This document shows positions 7,552 to 14,419 of a DNA stretch of 36,615 bases, one piece after another. The translations under genes were made by a program, and so were the position numbers. This stretch comes from a virus. The stretch covers positions 1-36,615 of the IMG/VR virus record IMGVR_UViG_3300028920_002654. One strand, written 5' to 3'. Within the stretch, counting starts at the first letter, position 1, and each line of letters opens with the position of its first letter. The notes under the pieces were generated by a model. That model was not told the origin of the DNA. It was given only the letters and a program-made list of their open reading frames with translations, and ran no database searches.

Positions 7552-8526
7552 CTACGTCAGCCCATCGAGAGTAGTCAGAGGATCAGGAAGCCACAGTCCA
7601 CTCTCATTGGGACGGTAATCCATCAGCCAACGAAGGAGATCGCTCTTGTCCCTGAGTTCAACTCCCATGAGCGACAGCTGGGTCGGCGTGTAGCGTCGCC
7701 CGGCACTGAACCCTGCAAGAGACACGATGAGTGCAGCATGCCAGCCGATACGCGGACGTTCAGCCATCATGGCACCGTACACCTTCTCAATGACTTCCAC
7801 TCCCACCGTGGAGTGGGTGCGCTTGACCTCCACGAAGACCCGAAGTGTGGTGCCGAGCTCATCACTGAAGCAACTAGCGAAGACGTCAGCTGCCGTATCG
7901 GTCGATCTTCCTACCAAACGGACGTCGTCGAACCCCTTTGCTGCGAAGAACTCGGCAACGAGGTGCTCGAAGACATCCCAAGGGATGTCAAGTAGCTGCG
8001 AATGGTCCTTCTTGAGGTGGCGAATGAGGTCAGGCGTTAGTCGCGAGACCTCTGCAATCACTCTGGAGGTAGCCTTGGGCCGCGCTTCCGGTGTCTGGCG
8101 TGCGGCGAAGCGCTCAATCCACCTTGCGTCGAAGGTGGTCTTCGCGTTGCGGAGCGCGAGCGTCTCGGCACGTTTGACTGCGGCAGGGGTACGCCCCAGA
8201 AACTCCGCCACGACTTCATGGGACATCGGGGGATTGCCTGAGAAAACCCCGTATCGCATGCGAAGCACCTCTGCCTGAAAGGGAGTGAGCTGCGAGAAGA
8301 CATGCTTGAGTGCCTGTTGCAGATCGCGCTCAAGCCTCCGCCTCTCGCGAGCTTCCTCGTCAATGACCTCGATGCCAGACTCATGAAGGGCAGTGTACAC
8401 GTCGTCCAGCACTTCCGGCGTGAAGAGAGAGTTGGGGATGCCCTTGCTGACATGCTTGTAGCTGAGGCTGCGCTGTTTGGTGCCTTCTCGCACCAAGCGG
8501 CGTATGACATCTTCCTTTGAACGCAA
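7552..8526 (-). CDS. Sigma-70 region 1.1 / region 4-like protein fused to an Mrr-like PD-(D/E)XK nuclease
   Basis: The 324-residue product starts at a TTG at 8526 with AAGGAG six bases upstream. Residues about 4-58 (IRRLVREGTKQRSLSYKHVS..., LDDVYTALHESGIEVIDEE) resemble region 1.1 of primary sigma factors. Residues about 68-130 (LTPFQAEVLRMRYGV..., HEVVAEFLGRTPAAVKRAET, LALRNA) resemble sigma region 4 with its helix-turn-helix. Regions 2 and 3 are absent. Residues about 175-303 form an Mrr-type restriction-endonuclease-like domain: E187 in FEHLVAEFF, D214 in TAADVF, and E233-V-K235 in FVEVKRT as the expected catalytic set, then HAALIVSLAGFSAGR. It may be a DNA-cleaving defence protein that uses sigma-like modules to bind promoters or RNA polymerase. 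The function is inference; the three-part architecture is what the sequence shows. Confidence 0.82.
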   Translation of the reverse strand: MRSKEDVIRRLVREGTKQRSLSYKHVSKGIPNSLFTPEVLDDVYTALHESGIEVIDEEARERRRLERDLQQALKHVFSQLTPFQAEVLRMRYGVFSGNPPMSHEVVAEFLGRTPAAVKRAETLALRNAKTTFDARWIERFAARQTPEARPKATSRVIAEVSRLTPDLIRHLKKDHSQLLDIPWDVFEHLVAEFFAAKGFDDVRLVGRSTDTAADVFASCFSDELGTTLRVFVEVKRTHSTVGVEVIEKVYGAMMAERPRIGWHAALIVSLAGFSAGRRYTPTQLSLMGVELRDKSDLLRWLMDYRPNESGLWLPDPLTTLDGLT

Positions 8527-8568
8527 GACCGGCTCCTTCGCCTCCTCTACGCTCAGCGGCGGGCATCT

Positions 8569-8658
8569 ACCGAACGAATCGCGCGTCAGCCGCGGCAGGC
8601 GCTCATCCTCGCAGCCGCCGTGGCACCACCCGCCGTCGGCTGCATGCGCTAGTCAGGC
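8569..8658 (-). repeat. attC site F
   Basis: This is a compact 90-bp site. The left outer box ACCGAAC deviates by one base from RYYYAAC, and the right is GTCAGGC (8652-8658). The inner boxes GAATCGCGCGTCAGCCGCGG and GCCGTCGGCTGCATGCGCTA match sites E and G. Confidence 0.88.
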
Positions 8659-8672
8659 CGCCCCCGTCAACA

Positions 8673-8873
8673 TCAGTGGCCCCATGACTCTGGCATCTTC
8701 GCCACGCCTGGACACCGGGACCAGTCAAGCGCACCGTCTGGCCCCTTAGTGACACATCCGCAGTTCGAGGACTCCTTGCACTCGAAGTGCAGGAGCTTCC
8801 CTCCGTGGTCGTCCTCGGCGTAGAGGCCGGTAAGATGGGCGGTGCGGCTGAGAACGCGGCATCTGAAGTCCAC
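8673..8873 (-). CDS. Small Cys-rich cassette protein of unknown function
   Basis: This is the only plausible reading frame in the cassette between attC F and attC G. From a GTG at 8873 it gives 66 residues. The frame is open further upstream to a TAG inside attC G, but no conventional start lies there. The product has five cysteines (FRCRV, FECKESSNCGCV, SRCPG), which could bind a metal or form disulfides. No signal peptide is visible from the GTG start. No family is recognised. The cassette may instead be non-coding. Confidence 0.4.
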   Translation of the reverse strand: MDFRCRVLSRTAHLTGLYAEDDHGGKLLHFECKESSNCGCVTKGPDGALDWSRCPGVAKMPESWGH

Positions 8874-8949
8874 TCTGCGGTGGCGTCTCTTTGCCGAAAT
8901 GAGTTCAATCCCTTCTTCGGTCCGTGAGTCTCTGCACAGAACCTGGTCG

Positions 8950-9057
8950 GCCTAACGAATCGCGCGTCAGCCGCGGGCGCCAAGGCTGGCGCGGCAGGTG
9001 CCCTTCCTCGCAGCCGCCGTGACACCGCCCGCCGTCGACTGCATGCGCTAGTTAGGC
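8950..9057 (-). repeat. attC site G
   Basis: This 108-bp site has textbook outer boxes GCCTAAC (8950-8956) and GTTAGGC (9051-9057), which are exact reverse complements. Inner boxes are GAATCGCGCGTCAGCCGCGG and GCCGTCGACTGCATGCGCTA. It is the best-preserved attC in the array. Confidence 0.93.
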
Positions 9058-9071
9058 GGCTATCGAGTGGG

Positions 9072-9467
9072 CTACCGGAAGTCAGCCTTCACGCGACCCC
9101 AGGTGGCGGATTGTGTTGCCGATGGAGAGTCGGGCCACTGACCGGCTGTCGACCAGTGACCTCCGTCACCCACAAGGGCGACCCAAGCTGCACCGTCGTA
9201 TGTGACGAAGCCACGGGCCGACCAGAGCTTCACGTCTGAGACAGGCACAGGGAGCGTATCGAACCCGGTCCGCTCCCACATACTATGGGCCAACCTCCAC
9301 GTGACGCCGTTCTCATCGAGCACGAAGACGTCATCGTTGAGGGTAGACATAGCAACGGCACCCGTTAGCGTATGGTCAATGTAGCCGGCCCCCGTCGGAG
9401 TCGCCACGAGGTGGTAGCCGAGGGCAAGACACAGCAGTGCAGCAGCAGCGTACAGGAACCTTCTCAT
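9072..9467 (-). CDS. Small secreted protein with a SATWG C-terminal tail (cassette gene)
   Basis: The 131-residue product starts at ATG 9467 behind AAGGAGGGG. A signal peptide or membrane anchor covers residues about 1-25 (MRRFLYAAAALLCLALGYHL). The body contains strand-like repeats around Trp and Gly residues (DDVFVLDENGVTWRLAHSMW, RGFVTYDGAAWVALVGDGGH) that resemble single blades of a sensor-type propeller. The last residues, SATWGRVKADFR, match the pattern at the end of the truncated gene at 1-102. The tail may be a sorting or interaction signal, but this is not established. It is a single-gene cassette between attC G and attC H. Confidence 0.8.
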   Translation of the reverse strand: MRRFLYAAAALLCLALGYHLVATPTGAGYIDHTLTGAVAMSTLNDDVFVLDENGVTWRLAHSMWERTGFDTLPVPVSDVKLWSARGFVTYDGAAWVALVGDGGHWSTAGQWPDSPSATQSATWGRVKADFR

Positions 9468-9501
9468 CTGTACCCCTCCTTGGAATGCGCCATCGGTCGG
9501 C

Positions 9502-9590
9502 GTCCAACGCCTGCGCGTCAGCCGCGCCAGGCGAATGGCACGAGCGGTGGCTACGTTTCGCCCTAATCACCCGACTCCCGGTCGGCTGGT
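9502..9590 (-). repeat. attC site H (one end degenerate)
   Basis: GTCCAAC (9502-9508) and CTGCGCGTCAGCCGCGCCAG are clear. The far half keeps only CCCGGTCGGCTGG and lacks a recognisable GTTRRRY box. The stop codon of the DUF4238 gene (9563) lies inside the site. It shares the centre AGGCGAATGGCACGAGCG with site K, defining a third attC subtype. Confidence 0.7.
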
Positions 9591-10471
9591 CCAACTCCGC
9601 GGATCGTGAACCCCGGTTTGTCTTCCCACATGCCTGGCCGTACATCGAAGTCCGCCGCGCTCTTCGCGTAGAGGAACCGGTTTGCGGAGTTGGCCAGGTA
9701 TCCGTGGTAGTGCAGAAGATTGTCCTCCGTAAGCCGCAGCACCTCTCCGTCGTACACGTCATACATGTCCGGCTCTGCGATCGATAGAAGCGCCGTCGGC
9801 GATATCGCCAGTTCGAAGACGACGCCCGGTGAACAGAAGCCGAGGTTTCCGAAGGGTCTCGGCTTGCGCTCGTTGTACTTGAACACCGGCGTGTCTGACG
9901 TACAACAGCGCTTGCCCTTGGGCGCGAGCGCGACACGCCATGCTCTGTCGAGCAGCAGCGGATACAAGCGCGCTATCTCCTCGATAAGGCCGATTTGCAG
10001 TGCGGCGGCGTGCTCAGGCGTTCTTGACTCCAGCCCCTTTTCGAGTTCGGGCGCAACGGGTCCGAACTTCCGCACATGTTCGATGATCATTTTGGGTTGC
10101 GCCTCTAACGACCTCCTGAGAGCGGGCCCCCTGACCGACTGGACGGTGATGAATAGCGCGATTGCGTCTCGTTCTCGCCTAGATAGCTCCAGCACTGACA
10201 GCGACCCCCGGAGTGTCTCGAATGCGCGTGCGGCCAAGGACTCGAGGCGCTGAAGAGCCGGGTCGATCGTGATGGAGACCTTGTCGCTGATGGCAACTTC
10301 GTAGTAGTGGTTCTCACATGCGACGTTGTTCAGACCCGTGCTGAAGATCTTGCTTTCACGCAGATCGTCAACCGCGACTACCTTCTTCTGCTTCCTCTTG
10401 CGGGTTCTCACAGAGCAGAACGCGTCCAGATAGAACTGCGGTACGTAATGCTGAGTCTTCGGACGTGACAA
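9563..10471 (-). CDS. DUF4238 domain protein (cassette gene)
   Basis: The 302-residue product starts at a TTG (10471) with GGAG seven bases upstream. The opening PKTQHYVPQFYLDAF is the hallmark of DUF4238 proteins, and NNVACENHYYE, DPALQRLESLAARAFE and the IALFITVQSVRGPALR segment fit the family. A later FKYNERKPRPFGNLGFCSPG..., VFELAISPTALLSI stretch also fits. The family has no established biochemical activity, but members are frequent in accessory and defence-rich regions. The ORF extends into its attC, so the last few residues may vary among cassettes. It is cytoplasmic, with no signal peptide or membrane segment. Confidence 0.85.
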   Translation of the reverse strand: MSRPKTQHYVPQFYLDAFCSVRTRKRKQKKVVAVDDLRESKIFSTGLNNVACENHYYEVAISDKVSITIDPALQRLESLAARAFETLRGSLSVLELSRRERDAIALFITVQSVRGPALRRSLEAQPKMIIEHVRKFGPVAPELEKGLESRTPEHAAALQIGLIEEIARLYPLLLDRAWRVALAPKGKRCCTSDTPVFKYNERKPRPFGNLGFCSPGVVFELAISPTALLSIAEPDMYDVYDGEVLRLTEDNLLHYHGYLANSANRFLYAKSAADFDVRPGMWEDKPGFTIRGVGPADRESGD

Positions 10472-10502
10472 TCACATCTCCTGTCTACTCTGTGTTGGCG
10501 CA

Positions 10503-10621
10503 ACCTAACGAATCGCGCGTCAGCCGCGGGCGCCAGACTGGCGCGGCGGGTGCTGCGGCGAAGCCGCGGCAGCAGTCCGCCGTGGCAGACAAGCCCGACG
10601 GCTGCAAACGCCAGGTAGGTG
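10503..10621 (-). repeat. attC site I
   Basis: ACCTAAC (10503-10509) with GAATCGCGCGTCAGCCGCGG is clear. The centre is a long GC-rich palindrome (CTGCGGCGAAGCCGCGGCAG). The far end, CGACGGCTGCAAACGCCAGGTAGGTG, has a degenerate outer box. Confidence 0.8.
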
Positions 10622-10677
10622 CGATGCGCAGCAGCGAAGTCAGGACACCGATTCACGTGCTCACCCAACAGCGCTCA

Positions 10678-11808
10678 TCAGTTGCGTGTGTCCCGAGGTG
10701 AACCGCGACGGACTATCGCCCCAGAACTGTCTTCAACAGCGTGCATGGCCCACTCACCTGCCTCTGTCAGCGTGAAACGCCTTGGAAGCGGAAGAGCGAT
10801 GCTGTCAGGCCAATCTCGCCCAGACATCTTGTCTCTGAGGACGCAATCGCTGTCAATGAGGTATGCACGAGTGTCGACAAGATTGATTTCCGCCACTGCT
10901 CTCCCTGTGCCGCGCACTTTGTTGGCGGCGACGTACATGATTTCTCCGCTCCTCTTCGCGCCGGGTGCTGGCGGAAACACGACATACCAGAGCAGCTTCG
11001 CTTGCTCCTTGTCTGAGAGGAAATCAGATGGAGCCTGCGTGTCGCCAGTCAGCGAGTCAGGTTTGAGAGCGAACACGACAGGCGCAAATCCCTTCAGCTT
11101 GAGCGTATCTGCCAGCAGGTTGTTCTTGGCCCAGACAACAAGCTCATCCGTGCCATCCCCATCGAGGTCGATCTGCATCACACCCTCGATCCTGCCGCAG
11201 TGCCACAGACTGCCTTCAACAGAGGGCTTCAGAGGATCAAGCTTGATCAAGCGGCTCAGCGCCCAACGAGGATCCCTCGCCGTGACGAAGACCGGAGCGC
11301 GCGGGCGCGGCCATTCTCTCATGACGTGAATCGCGTCGATTTGGAAGCAATCGGAGCACGAAATCCCGGTGTCCCACAGTCTCTGGGCCGGACCCTCCTT
11401 GAAGCAGTCGATGGAATCACCCTTGCGTTCGCCACGCCAGTCGTACACAGTGACTATCCCAGGAGCGTCAGATGCCTCACCCGTTCCGATGATGACCCTT
11501 TGCTCCCTCCTAGGACCGTCAGTCCAAGTGGCCACCTCCAGATCAGAGACCCCAGGGCAAGGGATGTCGGTAATCCGGATGCCCCAGCTGTCGTACAGCT
11601 CGACGACTGGAGGCTCCCATCGCGCTACGGCCAGCACCGGGGGGACCAAGCCGACGAAGATGCGCCGGGCCCATCGAACCGAGTATTCCCCAAGCACGGC
11701 CGTTACCATGAGACTGATAATGGCACCACCTAGACCGCCAAGTACGTAGCCCACAACGGGCTTGCGCAGTCTGTTGCCGACGGTGACTCCGCTCTGGAAC
11801 TTGCGCAT
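10678..11808 (-). CDS. Membrane-anchored FG-GAP/VCBS-like protein (cassette gene)
   Basis: The 376-residue product starts at ATG 11808 with GGAGG upstream. A basic N-terminus is followed by a transmembrane segment (VVGYVLGGLGGAIISLMVTA). The large remaining region is beta-rich and includes a calcium-binding FG-GAP/VCBS-like motif (QIDLDGDGTDELVVW), with similar blade-like segments (GVSDLEVATW, EQRVIIGTGEASDAPGIVTV). A Cys cluster, DTGISCSDCFQID, is present. The likely topology is N-in with an extracytoplasmic propeller-like domain. The role is unknown. It is one ORF between attC I and attC J. Confidence 0.75.
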   Translation of the reverse strand: MRKFQSGVTVGNRLRKPVVGYVLGGLGGAIISLMVTAVLGEYSVRWARRIFVGLVPPVLAVARWEPPVVELYDSWGIRITDIPCPGVSDLEVATWTDGPRREQRVIIGTGEASDAPGIVTVYDWRGERKGDSIDCFKEGPAQRLWDTGISCSDCFQIDAIHVMREWPRPRAPVFVTARDPRWALSRLIKLDPLKPSVEGSLWHCGRIEGVMQIDLDGDGTDELVVWAKNNLLADTLKLKGFAPVVFALKPDSLTGDTQAPSDFLSDKEQAKLLWYVVFPPAPGAKRSGEIMYVAANKVRGTGRAVAEINLVDTRAYLIDSDCVLRDKMSGRDWPDSIALPLPRRFTLTEAGEWAMHAVEDSSGAIVRRGSPRDTRN

Positions 11809-11838
11809 GGCGTACCTCCCTCACTCAGATGGCATCGC

Positions 11839-11965
11839 ACCTAACGACTCGCGCGTCAGCTGCGGGCGATGGGTGGCGCGGGGTGTGCTGGCCGGAGCGA
11901 AGCGACGGCCCCCCTTGCAGACCACGTGACATCCCACGACCGTCGGCTGCACGCGCTAGTTAGAT
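11839..11965 (-). repeat. attC site J
   Basis: ACCTAAC (11839-11845) and GTTAGAT (11959-11965) are good outer boxes, with CGCGCGTCAGCTGCGGGCGA and CCGTCGGCTGCACGCGCTA inside. The 127-bp length and the centre (GCGCGGGGTGTGCTGG, CCCCCTTGCAGACCACGTGA) place it with sites C and D. Confidence 0.9.
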
Positions 11966-11983
11966 GGCTGATCGATTCCCAAG

Positions 11984-13878
11984 CTAGCGCACAACCAGGA
12001 GTTTCTCCGCTGCTTCTCCCTTGTCTGTGTGAACGCGACAGAAGTACACGCCGCTGCCGACAGAGAAGCCTATATCATCGCGTCCATCCCAGACTGCGAT
12101 GTGTTGCCCCGCTCTCATCGGTGCTTCGCGGCGAAGAGCTCGGACACGTCGGCCTGTCAGTGTGTAGATTCCGATTGAAGCAGCTGAGCATTCCGGCAGG
12201 TAGTAGTGGATCACCGCAACTCCGCTTGACGGATTCGGCGCTATCGAGAGCATCTGTAGTCCCCCGGGCAACAGCCCCGGTACGCCGACCCAGCTTGTGA
12301 TTGTGACTGTATCAGCTGCCATCGCTTCGCTTTCACTGCAGACACTGTTGAAGGCAGTGATCTCGATCACGTGAGTCCCGGATGGTAGGGAGTCAGTCGT
12401 CAGGACGAAGTATTCGAGCGAATCATCGAAGGCACCATCGAGCGGAATTGCTGACGACCAGGCCCCCTCATCAACACGGTACTGCACGGAACTGATGGTG
12501 TTGACAGTCATGTCGACCCGTGGATTCCAACTCGCCGGGTTCTGATTGTGTGCCGGCAGGTCCCAAGCCACGCCCGAGTAGGCCAGATGACTCTCATGTG
12601 TCGGATCAGGGCTGTAAGCATCAATAAACACTGCGGGGGTAGTGTCAATCACATCAGGAAGACCGTCCTCGTCACCATCCCACCAACCCAGTTGCCCTGC
12701 ACCATACGGGTCAAGCGCACCATCCGCATATGGTGTGATGCCTCCGCGCATGATAGACGGTTCATTGATGAGACAGCCACCCTGCCCACCTCCCAAGACA
12801 TCAGCGTTTTGGTTCTCCGTGTCCAGGTACCCGCCCCCTTCATCGCAATCACCACAACCTTGGTACTGGTCCAGCGCCCATAGAATGTGACCGGTCTCGT
12901 GAGCAGCGACGGCATCCATTTTGGCGATCCCGTAGTACTGGTTGTCATAGGTCATCACGAAGAACGGACCACCTAACCACGCAGCAGCGAACATGCCGTC
13001 CGGGAACATGCCATTAGCGTCTGCAAGAGAGTTGGCCACGAACGCCCCGAATGCCCAATCGCATTCGTACGCGGTCCGCATGTCGAGCAAGTAGTCATAG
13101 CAGATCTGAAGACACTCTCCGCTGTATCCCAACTCCTGGAGCACGTCTTCGATCCAGATGAAGTGATCACCGAACCCCTCACAGTGCGTCCCCGAGAAGT
13201 CCGTCCCTATAAGCTCGTATGAAGTCGGTACGACTCTTGGGGCACCTTGGTCATACACAAAGGTCAGGGAAGCTCCACTCCTGCCGCCCTGTCAACCCAC
13301 CAATCCATGGCTCCTACGACTTCGGAGAAGACCTCCGAAACCTGCTGTGTTGTCCATGGGGCCTCAGTGCAGCTCTCTCCCATGCATTCCGGGAGGATCA
13401 GACCTACTACGATGGTCCCCGCCATGTACTCCGAGGTTGCGTAATAGGTGTCAGAGACACCCCGTGATGGGGTGCGCTCTAGAACATCGTTGGGTATGGG
13501 CACCGCGCGCGCGCTCCGAGTAGGGCCTTCTCTCGCCGGTTCCTGGGATCCGAGCCATGCGCGTGCCGCCAGCCACGCCTCTCTGCCGTAGCTTTCAAGA
13601 ACATCCTCTGGAGCGAATTCGCCGAAGTAGACCTGCTTCACAGCACAATGAGTTCGGAGGGATTCGTCCACACCTTCGGCGATGAGCGCGACATTGGGGA
13701 AGATGTGACGCACATGTCCGCCGGACGCCTCGATCGATGAGACAGCGTGCCGAACATCACTGAAACCTGAAGCGTCGAGAAGCACGAAGGCCGAGTGCTG
13801 GCTCGCAGGAGCTGCCGGAGACGCAATCATCAGACATAACAGCAGCGCAGTCGCGAACCCAATGGACGTCCTGATCAT
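11984..13878 (-). pseudogene. Secreted zinc metalloprotease-like protein with C-terminal sorting domain, split by a frameshift
   Basis: Two abutting minus-strand frames (13878-13264, then frame-shifted to 11984) read as one protein of about 630 residues. The first part has a signal peptide (IGFATALLLCLMIASPAAPA) and ends prematurely after WWVDRAAGVELP. The second resumes in the -1 frame at about 13,270 (SLTFVYDQGAPRVVPTSYE). The second part carries a zinc-protease HExxH site (AVAAHETGHILWALDQY) and a Cys-rich loop. It ends in a FlgD-Ig/type IX-secretion sorting domain (APNPSSGVAVIHYYL, GRRVRALRREAP, VWDGRDDIGFSVGSGVYFCR). Intact relatives would be secreted peptidases. The shift near 13,260-13,285 could be a true mutation, programmed -1 shifting or a sequencing error. 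Confidence 0.75.
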
Positions 13879-13928
13879 GACTCGTTTCCTTCCAAGAGGA
13901 GAGCATCGACCCTCCCAGGCGAACAGTC

Positions 13929-14010
13929 ATCTAACGAGTCGCGCGTCAGCCGCGCTAGGCGAATGGTACGAGCGCTGCGGCGAAGCCGGTGCAGCACGCG
14001 CGACACCGCC
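13929..14010 (-). repeat. attC site K, truncated
   Basis: ATCTAAC (13929-13935), GAGTCGCGCGTCAGCCGCG and AGGCGAATGGTACGAGCG match site H. The site follows the common pattern up to GCGACACCGCC (ending 14010). It then diverges before the expected GTCGGCTGCATGCGCTAGTTAGGC half. The missing half marks a junction with unrelated DNA. Confidence 0.75.
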
Positions 14011-14419
14011 GGGAGATCAGTGATGGGCACTCACATGCCAATAGCCTACTGCCAACGGGATGTCTCAGTCAACCCCACCATTGCTGCCAACCACACCCGA
14101 CACCTGTGAGAAGCAGGATCCCGCGCACGAGAGCCCCCACACTCCGCTCTGGCCTGCAGGGCGCGATTCCGATCCAGCCAGGAGTAGCTTCTTCAGTGCG
14201 TGTCCCCATCCGAGGCTCTCAGCCCCCCTTTGTCCTTAGGAAGCGGTATGTCCTCGACCCGAACAGGCTGCGGAACGCCAGCGCGTAGGTACTTCCGGCG
14301 CAACCAGAGCGGGTGCCGGCGACCCCGACTTTCAGTACGTGCGAGGCGCCTGAAACAACTTGCCAGTTGCCACTTGCCAGTTGCCACTCGCGGGGAAGCA
14401 GTGGCGCGGGAGGATGCAG
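14011..14419. other. Left end of the phage element, no confident gene
   Basis: These 409 bases separate the broken attC from the methyltransferase gene. Short open frames exist (for example 13989-14288 and 14248-14436, plus strand), but none has both a good ribosome-binding site and a recognisable product. The segment holds a run of TTGCCA repeats just before the methyltransferase and may contain the attachment site and promoter for the packaging operon. A gene truncated at the left may also be hidden here. Confidence 0.5.
14360..14387 (+). repeat. Four tandem 7-bp repeats (TTGCCAS)
   Basis: TTGCCAG, TTGCCAC, TTGCCAG, TTGCCAC follow each other without spacers, ending about 32 bp before the ATG of the ParB-methyltransferase gene. 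Three more copies of the TTGCCA core in either orientation lie inside that gene at 14547-14552, 14563-14568 and 14570-14575. The run may be an operator or a binding site for the ParB-like domain. Confidence 0.7.

Larger units (their letters stand above)
2262..14010 (-). mobile_element. Integron gene-cassette array without visible integrase (CALIN-like)
   Basis: Eleven related 80-130 bp imperfect palindromes separate minus-strand genes. Most begin with RYYYAAC and end with GTTRRRY on one strand, with conserved inner boxes GCGCGTCAGCCGCGG and GTCGGCTGCATGCGCTAG. This is the attC architecture of integron cassettes. Read on the minus strand, each site has CAGCCGAC near the R'' end and GGCTGACGCG near the R' end, and each gene stops just before, at or inside its attC, as cassettes do. 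Genes vary from about 0.2 to 1.9 kb. No tyrosine-recombinase IntI gene or attI-Pc platform is present in the window. The right end is truncated at about 14,010. Confidence 0.88.

Noticed and set aside
2262-14010. CRISPR array
   Set aside because: The repeats are 80-130 bp, imperfect, palindromic and separated by whole genes; no short repeat-spacer pattern exists.
2262-14010. Integron integrase gene within the array
   Set aside because: No frame on either strand shows tyrosine-recombinase motifs; the only recombinase in the window is a serine enzyme at 35012-36586.
13989-14288. Possible 99-residue gene at the left end of the phage element
   Set aside because: It starts inside the truncated attC, has no ribosome-binding site and is low-complexity.
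14011-14419. tRNA gene as integration target
   Set aside because: No cloverleaf or conserved T-loop sequence was seen here or near the recombinase.
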